In this document: positions 1 through 9,364 of the stretch, piece after piece | Numbering within the stretch: the first letter of the stretch is position 1 | Layout of the letters: the number at the start of each line of letters is the position of its first letter | From: JAVVHH01 sp963835135 | Lineage (GTDB): Bacteria; Pseudomonadota; Alphaproteobacteria; Acetobacterales; Acetobacteraceae | Length of the DNA: 64,000 bases | Direction of reading: 5' to 3' | Assembly: GCA_963835135.1 (NCBI GenBank) | Contig: CAWIEF010000005.1 | Coordinates: forward strand, 682,001-746,000 | The notes under the pieces: model-generated | Seen by the model: the letters and a program-made list of their open reading frames with translations, nothing else | What the model was told of the DNA's origin: nothing | Databases searched by the model: none | Translations under genes and position numbers: made by a program

Positions 1-375
1 TCACGTGCCCCGCCCTACTCAAGAATCTCAAGAGCATTACCACCTACGGGGCTATCACCCGCTTTGGCCGGACTTTCCAGACCGTTCAACTCACACTCAA
101 AAGACTACTGGCCTACTCCGGGTTCGCTCGCCACTACTGCCGGAATCTCGGTTGATGTCTATTCCTCCAGGTACTGAGATGTTTCAGTTCCCCGGGTTCG
201 CCTCGTAACCCTATGGATTCAGATTACGATCCCTCAAAGAGGGGGGTTGCCCCATTCGGACACCTCGGGATCAAAGCCTGCTCGCGGCTCCCCCAAGATT
301 TTCGCAGCGTGCCACGTCCTTCATCGCCTTCTAGCGCCAAGGCATCCACCAGATGCCCTTCTCATACTCAATCAC
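1..375 (-). rRNA. rrl: 23S ribosomal RNA, 5' part only
   Basis: The minus strand reads as the 5' domain of large-subunit rRNA. The characteristic stretch near the 5' end (GGTGGATGCCTTGG around 334-351) is followed by the conserved GCGATGAAGGACGTG and, further on, GAACTGAAACATCT and AACCGAGATTCC. The gene runs off the left edge, so only about 375 of roughly 2,750 bases are present. The 5' end is estimated by homology to within about 10 bases. Helix 9 is short, so the intervening sequence found there in many alphaproteobacteria is absent. Confidence 0.95.
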
Positions 376-831
376 AGAGGACAGCGGCCAGAGACCAGTG
401 GCCAGAAGCCAACAGTCAAAAGCATGTCCTCAAAACCTCGCACAGGACCCATCCAACAGGCGTCAGAACCTATCGTCGGATCCAAACAATTCACATACAC
501 ACACAATCACATCCCCCGAGAACCTTCGGCTTGGTCCGGGATAACAATGGATCACGAGAGTGATCCAGAGACCACGCACAGAACGCCCCGCTTGCAGACA
601 ACTGACCTTGCGATCACCGCCTACACCCGAGCCGTTCCACACGCCCCAGAGGACGCAACAGAACCTGATTCACAATTACCAAAGAACATGTCAGTGGCCA
701 GGGACCAGAGGCCAATGACCACAACCAAACCGTCGTCTTTCGACTAAGGTCAGACCTCAAGCAAGGCTCGAGACCCAACATTAACCGTCTGTGTCCTGGC
801 CCCTGAACTCTGGCCCACCTGGCACACTGCA
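376..831. other. 23S-tRNA-Ala internal transcribed spacer
   Basis: About 455 bases between the 23S 5' end and tRNA-Ala hold no convincing gene on either strand. Short open frames here have no recognisable product. The spacer contains copies of a palindromic TGGCCA core within CAGTGGCCAG-like words (for example 399-404 and 695-700). Such repeats could pair to form processing stems in the precursor transcript, but no specific RNase III site is identified. Confidence 0.7.
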
Positions 832-904
832 TGGAGACTGTCGGGATCGAACCGACGACCCCCTGCTTGCAAAGCAGGTGCTCTCCCAGCTGAGCTAAGC
901 CCCC
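832..904 (-). tRNA. tRNA-Ala (TGC anticodon)
   Basis: The minus strand folds as a class I tRNA. The acceptor GGGGGCT pairs with AGTCTCC (two G-U pairs), the anticodon arm CCTGC-TTTGCAA-GCAGG exposes TGC, and the T arm contains GGTTCGATCC. The discriminator is A, and CCA is not encoded in the DNA. Its place between tRNA-Ile and 23S is the usual one in bacterial rRNA operons. Confidence 0.97.
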
Positions 905-986
905 TCAGTGGCCAGTGGCCACACATCAGTGGCCAGAATGACCGACTACTCCCGGCCACTGATCTCTGGCCATTGCCACCCGAAAA

Positions 987-1073
987 TGGGCCAGGGAGGA
1001 TTTGACCCTCCGACCCCACGCTCATCAAGCGATCGGTGAGCGCTGCTCCCCGATCTAACCAGCTGAGCCACTC
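987..1073 (-). pseudogene. degenerate tRNA-Ile copy in the rRNA spacer
   Basis: This stretch repeats most of the adjacent tRNA-Ile. The D arm (GGCTCAGCTGGTTAGA), an anticodon-loop region still reading TTGAT, the variable region GTGGGGTCGGAGG and the 3' acceptor half CTGGCCC-A are all recognisable. However, about 20 extra bases (TCGGGGAGCAGCGCTCACCG) sit between D arm and anticodon arm. The 5' acceptor half (around GACGCGAG) cannot pair with CTGGCCC, and the T loop has a G for the conserved T. It is therefore probably a decayed tandem duplicate, carried in the transcript but unlikely to make a functional tRNA. Confidence 0.8.
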
Positions 1074-1092
1074 GCGTCCGCGGGTGAAAGAA

Positions 1093-1166
<74 letters not shown>

Positions 1167-1394
1167 CAATGAAACACGGAAAATACGGATATGTTGACGG
1201 CGCCTCTGAGGTGCACCCGAAAGCCACCCCAAGATATCAAACCAACGGCGACCAATGCCATGTCGGCCTGCGGTCACGATCTGATGCCTGCGCAGATCCC
1301 TACGCAGGACTTCTGCTCGAACTCTCGTTCGAACGACTTGGACTCTCGTCCAAGGTGCGAACACCAACCAAACCGAAGTTCAATCAGCATCCTT

Positions 1395-2890
<1,496 letters not shown>

Positions 2891-3192
2891 TCATCCGCGC
2901 TCCCAGTCTCCCAGAAACACAAACAAACAAAATCCTAACCAAACACCAAACACCAACATCAACCAATCCATCAGCAAACATCCAGCCTCCAGTCACCATC
3001 CAATCCAGCCAGGATCAAACAATAACCATCAACAGCCAAAACGCCGCCAACATATCCGTCCGTATTCATCAATATACAATTGTCAAAAGAACAAGACCCG
3101 ACAGAACGTGGCGCCCTGCCACTGAAGGAGAGCACCGAGATCGGCAAGGTCCGAAACCGCGAGGCGCGAAGCACCGTCGCGATGAGCGGTAT
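2891..3192 (-). promoter_or_regulatory. rRNA operon leader and promoter region
   Basis: About 300 bases separate the UDP-xylose synthase stop codon from 16S, with no gene. The 16S-proximal part is very T/G-rich on the transcribed minus strand, unlike the GC-rich neighbourhood, as expected of an untranslated rRNA leader. It contains a boxA-like element (3077-3094) and a 14-base copy of the 16S 5' end (3007-3020). I cannot assign -35/-10 hexamers with confidence. Confidence 0.6.
3077..3094 (-). promoter_or_regulatory. boxA-like antitermination element
   Basis: The minus strand reads TTGTTCTTTTGACAATTG, close to the GTTCTTTGACAA-type boxA found in rRNA leaders. Such elements recruit NusB/NusE for transcription antitermination. 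The extra T in the run makes the match imperfect. The TTGACA within it could alternatively be read as a -35 hexamer, but no matching -10 follows at 17 bases. Confidence 0.5.
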
Positions 3193-4212
3193 CTAAGCGC
3201 GAGAAATTTCCGCGTCAACCCCGCTCACCATTCGTTCCACCTGGTCGTTCAACATGCCCTGCGGGAGGTTGGCGAGAAGGCGTTCGAAATAGGGGATCGT
3301 CCGCCGCAAACCTTGATCGAGCGTCACCGTCGGCGCCCAATCCAGAACGTCTTGCGCCAGGTCGATGTTCGGGCGCCGCTGCCGCGGATCGTCCGACGGC
3401 AATGGCCGATGGACGATCCGCGAGCGCGTGCCGGTAAGGTCAATGACTTTTTGCGCGAGTTCGAGCATCGTGAACTCGCCGGGGTTGCCCAAATTGATCG
3501 GACCGACCACCTCGCGCGGCGTGTCCATCAGGCGCAAGAAGCCTTCGACCAAATCGTCGACGTAGCAGAACGATCTAGTCTGCTGCCCTTCCCCGAAAAT
3601 CGTGATGTCCTGGCCGGTCAGAGCTTGCACGATGAAACTCGATACGACTCGGCCATCGCGGGGATGCATCCGCGGGCCATAGGTGTTGAAGATTCGGGCG
3701 ACTTTGATCTGCAGCCTGTGCTGCCGCATGTAATCGAAGAACAGCGTCTCGGCGCACCGCTTGCCTTCGTCGTAGCATGAACGCGAACCGATCGGGTTGA
3801 CGTTGCCCCAATACCCTTCCGGCTGCGGATGAACGGCCGGGTCGCCGTACACCTCGCTCGTGGAGGCCTGAAAGATCTTGGCATTCACGCGCTTGGCGAG
3901 CCCGAGCATGTTGATCGCGCCGATGACGCTGGTCTTGGTGGTTTGAACCGGATCACGCTGATAGTGGATGGGGGATGCCGGGCAAGCGAGGTTGTAGATC
4001 TCGTCCACCTCAACATAGAGCGGAAAGGTCACGTCGTGCCGGACCAACTCGAAATTGGGATGGCCGAGCAGATGGGCGACGTTGCTGCGCGTGCCGGTGA
4101 AGTAGTTGTCGACACACAGGACGTGCGACCCGGCCTCGATCAGCCGCTCGCACAGATGCGACCCGAGAAAGCCGGCGCCGCCGGTGACGAGAACACGCCG
4201 TTCAAGATGCAA
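3193..4212 (-). CDS. UDP-glucuronate decarboxylase (UDP-xylose synthase)
   Basis: This is an extended short-chain dehydrogenase that decarboxylates UDP-glucuronate to UDP-xylose in the cytoplasm, supplying sugar for envelope polysaccharide. The N-terminus carries the NAD-binding GGAGFLGSHLC. The catalytic Tyr and Lys lie in YDEGKR, with the upstream Ser/Thr in STSEVYGDP. RIFNTYGPRM and the C-terminal RRPNID region are typical of this branch rather than of dTDP-glucose dehydratase. The usual length is 310-345 residues. I chose the TTG at 4212 because AGGAG lies 8 bases upstream and the protein then begins just before the Rossmann strand; an in-frame GTG at 4233 is the alternative. It is upstream of, and co-directional with, the rRNA operon. 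Confidence 0.9.
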   Translation of the reverse strand: MHLERRVLVTGGAGFLGSHLCERLIEAGSHVLCVDNYFTGTRSNVAHLLGHPNFELVRHDVTFPLYVEVDEIYNLACPASPIHYQRDPVQTTKTSVIGAINMLGLAKRVNAKIFQASTSEVYGDPAVHPQPEGYWGNVNPIGSRSCYDEGKRCAETLFFDYMRQHRLQIKVARIFNTYGPRMHPRDGRVVSSFIVQALTGQDITIFGEGQQTRSFCYVDDLVEGFLRLMDTPREVVGPINLGNPGEFTMLELAQKVIDLTGTRSRIVHRPLPSDDPRQRRPNIDLAQDVLDWAPTVTLDQGLRRTIPYFERLLANLPQGMLNDQVERMVSGVDAEISRA

Positions 4213-4262
4213 AACCCGAACTCCTGGTGCCACAGCGGGCTAGATTGAGGAGTCGCCCGCAC

Positions 4263-4634
4263 TCAGCACGATGTCAGGCGGCGCGCCGCTTCGCAAATGT
4301 CGAACAGTGTGTACGGCTTGGAGATGAACACGTCGCGGTCGCTGGGCGTATCGCCCGGGTCTGGCTGGCCGGTCATGAAAATGATGGGCAGCGTCGGCGT
4401 ATGCTCTCGGGCGTGCTTGGCCAAAGCGCGGCCGTTGAGGGCTCCGGGCAGCTGGATGTCGGTGAGCAACAGCTTGATGTCCGGATCAGCCCTCAAAATG
4501 GGTAGGGCGTCATCGCCGGTTTCAGCCTCAACGACGTCGAAGCCCTCGTCGCCGAGCGCCTCGGCCAGTGTCATCCGGATCAGAAATTCATCCTCCACGA
4601 TAAGGATGCGTGGTGAGATGGCGGAGTTCGACAT
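4263..4634 (-). CDS. single-domain response regulator (receiver only)
   Basis: The 123-residue protein is only a CheY-like receiver domain with no output domain. ILIVEDEF supplies the acidic Mg-binding pair, the phospho-acceptor Asp is in LLLTDIQLPG, the conserved Thr in IIFMTGQ and the Lys in ISKPY. LPG after the Asp and the FxxxP-type Lys motif resemble the single-domain FixJ/CpdR-like receivers common in alphaproteobacteria, which often work in phosphorelays. The ATG at 4634 starts right at the domain; longer in-frame extensions have no homology-like content. No histidine kinase lies nearby, so its partner is unknown. Confidence 0.88.
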   Translation of the reverse strand: MSNSAISPRILIVEDEFLIRMTLAEALGDEGFDVVEAETGDDALPILRADPDIKLLLTDIQLPGALNGRALAKHAREHTPTLPIIFMTGQPDPGDTPSDRDVFISKPYTLFDICEAARRLTSC

Positions 4635-4808
4635 GACAACACAAACCCTATCGAGGCGCTTCACAGCCCGGAACCTATGTGACCCTATCACATTATCAAG
4701 TATCACGTCGAATTTATGCAGCTCTGCAAAACGTGCCTGCGCAGAAAACGAAGGTGTGGGATGGGGTTGCGTGCTAGCGTGCATCCATCACCTGAACCGC
4801 CGAGCGCC

Positions 4809-5774
4809 ATGCGACGTCTGATTTGCCCTCTCGCCTTCGTTTTCAGCCTGCTCTGCACGGTTCCGGGGTTCGCGGCTGGGCTGGCTATCGTGGTCAACTC
4901 GGGTGACGCTTCGTTGAGCGTGCTCGATGCGGCGAGCGGGACCGAGTTGCGGCGCGTGCCCGTCCTGCGGGAGCCGCATCATCTGGCCCTGAGCCCCAGT
5001 GGCAAGGAGTTGCTGATTGGTGATGCCGGCGGGAATGAGATGCTGTTCCTCGATCCGATCACCGGCGACATCCGGCGACGAATTCCGGTCGCCGACCCCT
5101 ATCAGCTCCAATTCAGCCCGAATGGAAAGTGGCTCGTCGTGACCGGCCTGGCCCGCAACCAAGTCGACGTCTACGACGCCGCGACGATGCAGTTGGCCAA
5201 ACGATTTCCCGCGAGTTCGATGCCGAGCCACATCGCCTATTCGCCGGACTGCAGCATGGCATTCGTGACGCTGCAGGGTACCAACAAACTCGTGGCGTAT
5301 AACCTGAACACGATGTCGGTGGTGTGGTCCAGCGACATCGGCAAGACACCCGCCGGGGTGATTTGGCACGACGGCAAGCTGCTGGTGGCAAATATGGGCA
5401 CGGACAACATCGTCGTCGCCGACCCGGTGGACGGCCATGTCGAGCGGCACATCCGGACCGGTCGCGGCGCGCACCAGATCTTTCCGTCCCCTGACGGCAA
5501 GCTGCTTTACGTAAACAACCGAGTGGATGGGACGACGGTCGCGCTCGACGCGAAAACGCTCGACGTGCTGCGAACCTACAAAGTGCCCGGCGGACCCGAC
5601 TGCATCGACTTCGCGCCGGACGGCAAGCTATGGATCACGGAGCGCTTCATTCAGAAGGTCGGCATCCTGGACCCGGAGACGGGCGAGCTTCGGTCGGTTA
5701 CGGTGGGCCGCTCGCCGCATGGCATCTACCTGACCAACGGCGTCTTGAACGCCGGTGTGCGCGCGCATCGATGA
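4809..5774 (+). CDS. secreted YVTN/beta-propeller repeat protein
   Basis: The protein starts with a signal peptide (MRRLICPLAF, hydrophobic core, then AAG). About seven propeller blades follow, recognisable from recurring units such as PHHLALSPSGKELLI, PYQLQFSPNGKWLVV and GAHQIFPSPDGKLLYV. These folds occur in periplasmic proteins, including cytochrome- and PQQ-linked electron carriers and surface proteins, but no catalytic or heme motif (CxxCH) is present. Function is unknown. Its TGA overlaps the ATG of the next gene (ATGA at 5771-5774), so the propeller and the membrane hydroxylase are translationally coupled and probably act in one process. Confidence 0.85.
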   Translation: MRRLICPLAFVFSLLCTVPGFAAGLAIVVNSGDASLSVLDAASGTELRRVPVLREPHHLALSPSGKELLIGDAGGNEMLFLDPITGDIRRRIPVADPYQLQFSPNGKWLVVTGLARNQVDVYDAATMQLAKRFPASSMPSHIAYSPDCSMAFVTLQGTNKLVAYNLNTMSVVWSSDIGKTPAGVIWHDGKLLVANMGTDNIVVADPVDGHVERHIRTGRGAHQIFPSPDGKLLYVNNRVDGTTVALDAKTLDVLRTYKVPGGPDCIDFAPDGKLWITERFIQKVGILDPETGELRSVTVGRSPHGIYLTNGVLNAGVRAHR

Positions 5775-6731
5775 CCGATCCATTCAGTCTCGGCGCAGGG
5801 TGGCTGCAAGAGCATGTGCTCCTCCCGTTGCTCTATGCCACCGGCGGCATGGAGTGGGAGGAGATCTCGTTCAACTGGGCGCTGTTCGCCATCTACGGCG
5901 TTGGTGCAGATGGCCATCACGTTCGCGATCTGCATGCCGCTCGAGCGGTGGCGGCCGGTTGAGCGTTGGCCAGACCAGCAGGCCGTATGGATCGACGTGC
6001 TCTACACGGTCCTGTCGCGGGTGGGCGTGCTGCCGCTGGTCACTTTCGTGCTGTTCTACCAGATCCAGGTCACGACGAACGGTTGGCTGTCCGATCATGG
6101 CTGGGTGCCGCCGACGCTGGAGCGGGTGTTCCCGTTCCTCATGGGCCACCACGTGCTGACGTTCTTCGTCTACGCCATTATCCTCGATTGCGGCGAATAC
6201 TGGCGGCATCGATTGTCGCACACGACGGGATGGTGGTACGGGCTGCACTCCCTGCACCATGCGCAGCGGCAGATGACGTTCTGGTCCGACGACCGCAATC
6301 ACGTCGTGGACGATCTGATCGGCTTCGTGTGGTTCATGGTCCTGGCGCTGCTGATCGGCATCCCGCCGCTGCAGTTTCCCGTCCTCGTCCTGTTGCTGCG
6401 CCTGATCGAAAGTCTGTCGCACGCCAATACGCGGCTCTCGTTCGGCTGGATCGGCGACCGGCTGCTGGTGTCGCCCCGGTTCCACCGCATCCATCACGGG
6501 ATTCTCGCGGCCGGCGCGCGAAGCTGCAATTACGGCGCCATCCTGCCGTGGTGGGACATGCTGCTCGGGACCGCCGACTTCGGACGCGCCTACGCGGGGA
6601 CCGGCGACCCGGGCGCACCTGAAGCCATGGCCACCGGGACCTATCTCGAGCAGCAGATGGCCGGGCTGCGCCGGATGGTTCGGCTGTCGCGCTGGGGCCG
6701 CCGCCGCGCCCGGGCCGTTCGCGCCGGCTAG
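5771..6731 (+). CDS. sterol desaturase/fatty acid hydroxylase family protein, frameshifted
   Basis: This is a di-iron integral-membrane hydroxylase. The three histidine clusters of the family are present: HRLSH, HSLHH and HRIHH, with FW between them, and several membrane segments. The expected N-terminus begins at the ATG overlapping the upstream stop (MTDPFSLGAG...), and that frame reads sensibly to about position 5904. There the homologous reading jumps by one base (AIYGV then VQMAITF) into the frame that ends at 6731. One surplus base around 5900-5906 explains this. If the shift is real, only an internal start (for example the ATG at 5910) could give the catalytic part. Without it the protein would be about 319 residues. 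The substrate is unknown. Confidence 0.8.
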
Positions 6732-6734
6732 GGC

Positions 6735-7148
6735 CTACTCCTTCTCGAGGTCTTCGATGTCGGCGTCGCTGAAGCCGAAATGGTGGGCGATCTCGTGGAT
6801 CAGGACGTTGCGGACCAGGTTGAACAACTCCTCGCCGGTCTCGATCCACTCGAGCAAGATCGGCTCGCGGTAGAGCAGGATCATGTCGGGCTCCTGCCGC
6901 GTTGCGCCGGCCCCTTTCTCGCCGATCGGCACGCCGCGATACAGCCCGGTCAGATCCCAAGCATTCTCGATGCCCAGGTCCGCCAGAGTCTCGTCGTCCG
7001 GCGCTTCCTCGACCAGGATCGCGACGCCGCGGACCTCCCGGCGCAGCTTGGCCGGCATCGCGGTCAGCGCGTGTTCGGCCAACTCGACGATGTCTTCGGC
7101 GCTCGGGGGCGCGCCGAACCGTGTCAGTGCCGTGTTAGGGTCGTCCAT
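6735..7148 (-). CDS. zincin-like metallopeptidase family protein
   Basis: This small cytosolic protein (137 residues) has the zinc-protease signature HEIAHHFG near its C-terminus, preceded by ILLYREPI and followed by an acidic tail. The layout matches the metallopeptidase family formerly called DUF1025, also annotated as possibly acetylated-protein-removing. No signal peptide is present. Its substrate is not known. It is convergent with the desaturase gene, only 3 bases apart, and divergent from phhB. Confidence 0.85.
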   Translation of the reverse strand: MDDPNTALTRFGAPPSAEDIVELAEHALTAMPAKLRREVRGVAILVEEAPDDETLADLGIENAWDLTGLYRGVPIGEKGAGATRQEPDMILLYREPILLEWIETGEELFNLVRNVLIHEIAHHFGFSDADIEDLEKE

Positions 7149-7186
7149 CGCCGTATCCCGCCTGAACCGGAGCCCGTAGGCAAGTC

Positions 7187-7477
7187 ATGCAGACACTCAC
7201 CGCATCCGAACGCGAAAGCTTCTTACAATCGACCGCGCATTGGCAACTGCAGCCTGACCGGGACGCGATCTGCCGCACTTTCAAGTTTCGGGACTTCGCC
7301 GCGGCCTGGGCGTTCATGGGCCGGGTCGCGAGCATTGCCGAACGGATGGATCATCACCCCGAGTGGTCCAACACCTACAATACGGTGAACATCGTCCTCA
7401 CGACCCACGATGCGGGTGGCCTGACCCGGCGCGATACCGTGATGGCGCACGCCATCGACGCCGTCGAGGCCGCTTAA
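7187..7477 (+). CDS. phhB: 4a-hydroxytetrahydrobiopterin dehydratase
   Basis: At 96 residues this is the usual size for pterin-4a-carbinolamine dehydratase. The hallmark EXXXHHPEWXNXYXXV appears as ERMDHHPEWSNTYNTV, including the active-site His-His pair, and the C-terminal THDAGGLTRRD is also conserved. The enzyme regenerates quinonoid dihydropterin after aromatic amino acid hydroxylation; here no phenylalanine hydroxylase is visible, so it may serve another pterin or molybdopterin-related role. Its stop overlaps the mazG start (TAATG). Confidence 0.93.
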   Translation: MQTLTASERESFLQSTAHWQLQPDRDAICRTFKFRDFAAAWAFMGRVASIAERMDHHPEWSNTYNTVNIVLTTHDAGGLTRRDTVMAHAIDAVEAA

Positions 7478-8298
7478 TGGACGGCCTCGAACCGGGTGCC
7501 TCGGCCGAGGAGGAACTTGCCCGCCTGCTCGACGTGATGGCCCGCCTGCGCGATCCGGTCTCGGGCTGCCCGTGGGACCGGGAGCAGGATTTCGCCAGTA
7601 TCGCGCCCTACACGATCGAGGAGGCCTACGAGGTTGCCGACGCCATCGCGCGCCGCGACATGGCCGACTTACCGGATGAATTGGGCGACCTGCTGTTCCA
7701 GGTCGTCTATCACGCGCGCATGGCCGAGGAGGCCGGGCTGTTCGACTTCGCCGCCGTCGCGCGGACCATCACCGACAAGATGATCCGCCGGCATCCGCAC
7801 GTGTTCGGTAACGGCGAGGCCACCCCGGGGTGGGAGGCGCACAAGCAGCAGGAGCGCGCTTCGCGGCAACGGGCCGGCACGCTCGACGGCATCCCGGCCG
7901 GGCTGCCGTCGCTGACCAGGGCGCTGAAGATCACCACGCGGGCCGGCCGGGTCGGGTTCGACTGGCCCAATGCTGAGCGTGTGGTGCAGAAGCTCGAGGA
8001 GGAGATCGCCGAGGTGCGCGCCGAACTCACCACGCGCGACCCGGCCCGGTTGGCCGACGAGGTCGGCGACGTGCTGTTCGTCGCGGCCAATCTGGCGCGC
8101 AAGCTTGGGCTCGATCCGGAGGCCTGCCTGCGTGGCGCCAACGACAAGTTCAGCCGGCGATTCGATGCCATCGAGCGACGGCTCGCGACGGAGGGGATGA
8201 CCCTCGCTGACGCCGGCCTCGAGCGGATGGAGGCGGAGTGGCAGGCCGTCAAAGCCGCGGAGCGGACATCCGATCCGGCACCGGAGGGCCAGGTATGA
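7477..8298 (+). CDS. mazG: nucleoside triphosphate pyrophosphohydrolase MazG
   Basis: The protein is an all-alpha NTP pyrophosphatase that hydrolyses (d)NTPs to monophosphates, a housecleaning and stringent-response-linked role. Two MazG domains are visible. The first has CPWDREQ and the metal-binding EEAYEVADAI...ELGDLLFQVVYHA. The second has EEEIAEVRAEL...EVGDVLFVAANLAR. The length of 273 residues matches E. coli MazG. The ATG at 7477 overlaps the phhB stop, and the gene's own stop overlaps the next start (ATGA), so these genes are read as one operon with the LrgA/LrgB pair. Confidence 0.95.
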   Translation: MDGLEPGASAEEELARLLDVMARLRDPVSGCPWDREQDFASIAPYTIEEAYEVADAIARRDMADLPDELGDLLFQVVYHARMAEEAGLFDFAAVARTITDKMIRRHPHVFGNGEATPGWEAHKQQERASRQRAGTLDGIPAGLPSLTRALKITTRAGRVGFDWPNAERVVQKLEEEIAEVRAELTTRDPARLADEVGDVLFVAANLARKLGLDPEACLRGANDKFSRRFDAIERRLATEGMTLADAGLERMEAEWQAVKAAERTSDPAPEGQV

Positions 8299-8645
8299 TC
8301 GCGCCGATCACCGCGCTGCTGGTCTGCCAGCTGGTGGGCGAACTGCTCGCGCGCGGGCTGCATCTGCCGGTGCCGGGTCCGGTGCTGGGCATGATCATGC
8401 TGCTGATCGGATTGCTCGTGCGCGACCGCGGGGGCGAGGCGCCGGCGGCGCTGAGCCAGGTCGCCGATGCCCTGCTCGGCAATCTCGGACTGCTGTTCGT
8501 GCCGGCCGGGGTCGGCGTGGTGTTGTATGGGCCGTTGCTGGCCCGCAATTGGGCGGCGATCGGGGTTGCGGTGCTGCTCGGCACGATCGTGGCGATCGGC
8601 TTCACCGGCTGGTTCGCCCAGGCGCTGTTGCGGCGCTTCGGATGA
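8295..8645 (+). CDS. CidA/LrgA family membrane protein
   Basis: The protein has 116 residues and four hydrophobic segments, including PVPGPVLGMIMLLIGLL and LGNLGLLFVPAGVGVV, both typical of the CidA/LrgA (YohJ) family. These small holin-like membrane proteins act with an LrgB-type partner; proposed roles are control of murein hydrolase export and, more recently, transport of small carboxylates. The start overlaps the mazG stop and the end overlaps the lrgB start, so partner and gene are co-translated. Confidence 0.9.
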   Translation: MIAPITALLVCQLVGELLARGLHLPVPGPVLGMIMLLIGLLVRDRGGEAPAALSQVADALLGNLGLLFVPAGVGVVLYGPLLARNWAAIGVAVLLGTIVAIGFTGWFAQALLRRFG

Positions 8646-9364
8646 GGGACGAGCTGGCCGAGATCTGGGTCTATCTCGCCCGTGAACCGCTGGCGGCGCT
8701 CACGGCCACGCTGCTGGCCTGGATGGCCGGGCTGAAGGTGCAGCAATGGTCGGGCCGGCACCCGTTGGCCAACCCGGTCCTGATCGCGGTGACGCTGATC
8801 GCCTGTGGACTGCTCCTATCGGGCGTCGACTACCGCTCCTACTTCGCCGGCGCGCAGTTCGTTCACTTCCTGCTCGGCCCGGCCACCGTGGCACTCGCCG
8901 TGCCGCTCTATCGGCAGTGGCGGGTCGTCCGGCACTCGTTCCTTGCGGTCATCGTCTCGATCACGGCGGGCGGGCTATTCTCGGCGGCCTCCGGCGTCGC
9001 GCTCGCGATGCTGTTTGGCGCCGCCCGCGACGTGACGGCATCGCTCGCGCCGAAATCGGTAACGACGCCGGTCGCGATGGGAGTCGCCGAGCGCCTCGGC
9101 GGCCTGCCGTCGTTGACGGCGGCCGTCGTGATCTGCTCGGGCATCGTGGGGGCGTCGCTCGGCCCGATGGTGCTGACCTTGTGCGGCGTGACCGACTGGC
9201 GCGCCCGCGGCCTGGCGATCGGCACGGTCTCGCACGGGATCGGCACGGCTCGGGCGCTCTCCGTCCATCCGACCGCCGGGGCGTTCAGCGGCCTGGCGAT
9301 GGGGCTGAACGCGCTGGCGACCGCCATCCTTCTGCCGCTGCTCTGGCGTGTCGTGCTCGGCTAG
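8642..9364 (+). CDS. LrgB/CidB family membrane protein
   Basis: This is a polytopic membrane protein (240 residues) with the family blocks QFVHFLLGPATVALAVPLY, the segment KSVTTPVAM, and SHGIGTARAL. These occur in the LrgB/CidB/YohK partner of LrgA-type proteins. The pair is proposed to modulate autolysis or export organic acids such as pyruvate. The ATG at 8642 overlaps the preceding stop. The 3' end overlaps the convergent MFS gene by 4 bases, so no separate terminator exists between them. Confidence 0.92.
   Translation: MRDELAEIWVYLAREPLAALTATLLAWMAGLKVQQWSGRHPLANPVLIAVTLIACGLLLSGVDYRSYFAGAQFVHFLLGPATVALAVPLYRQWRVVRHSFLAVIVSITAGGLFSAASGVALAMLFGAARDVTASLAPKSVTTPVAMGVAERLGGLPSLTAAVVICSGIVGASLGPMVLTLCGVTDWRARGLAIGTVSHGIGTARALSVHPTAGAFSGLAMGLNALATAILLPLLWRVVLG

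Noticed and set aside
5..747. Several short open frames over the 23S end and spacer
   Set aside because: They overlap 23S rRNA and repeat-rich spacer, and have no protein-like composition or start signals.
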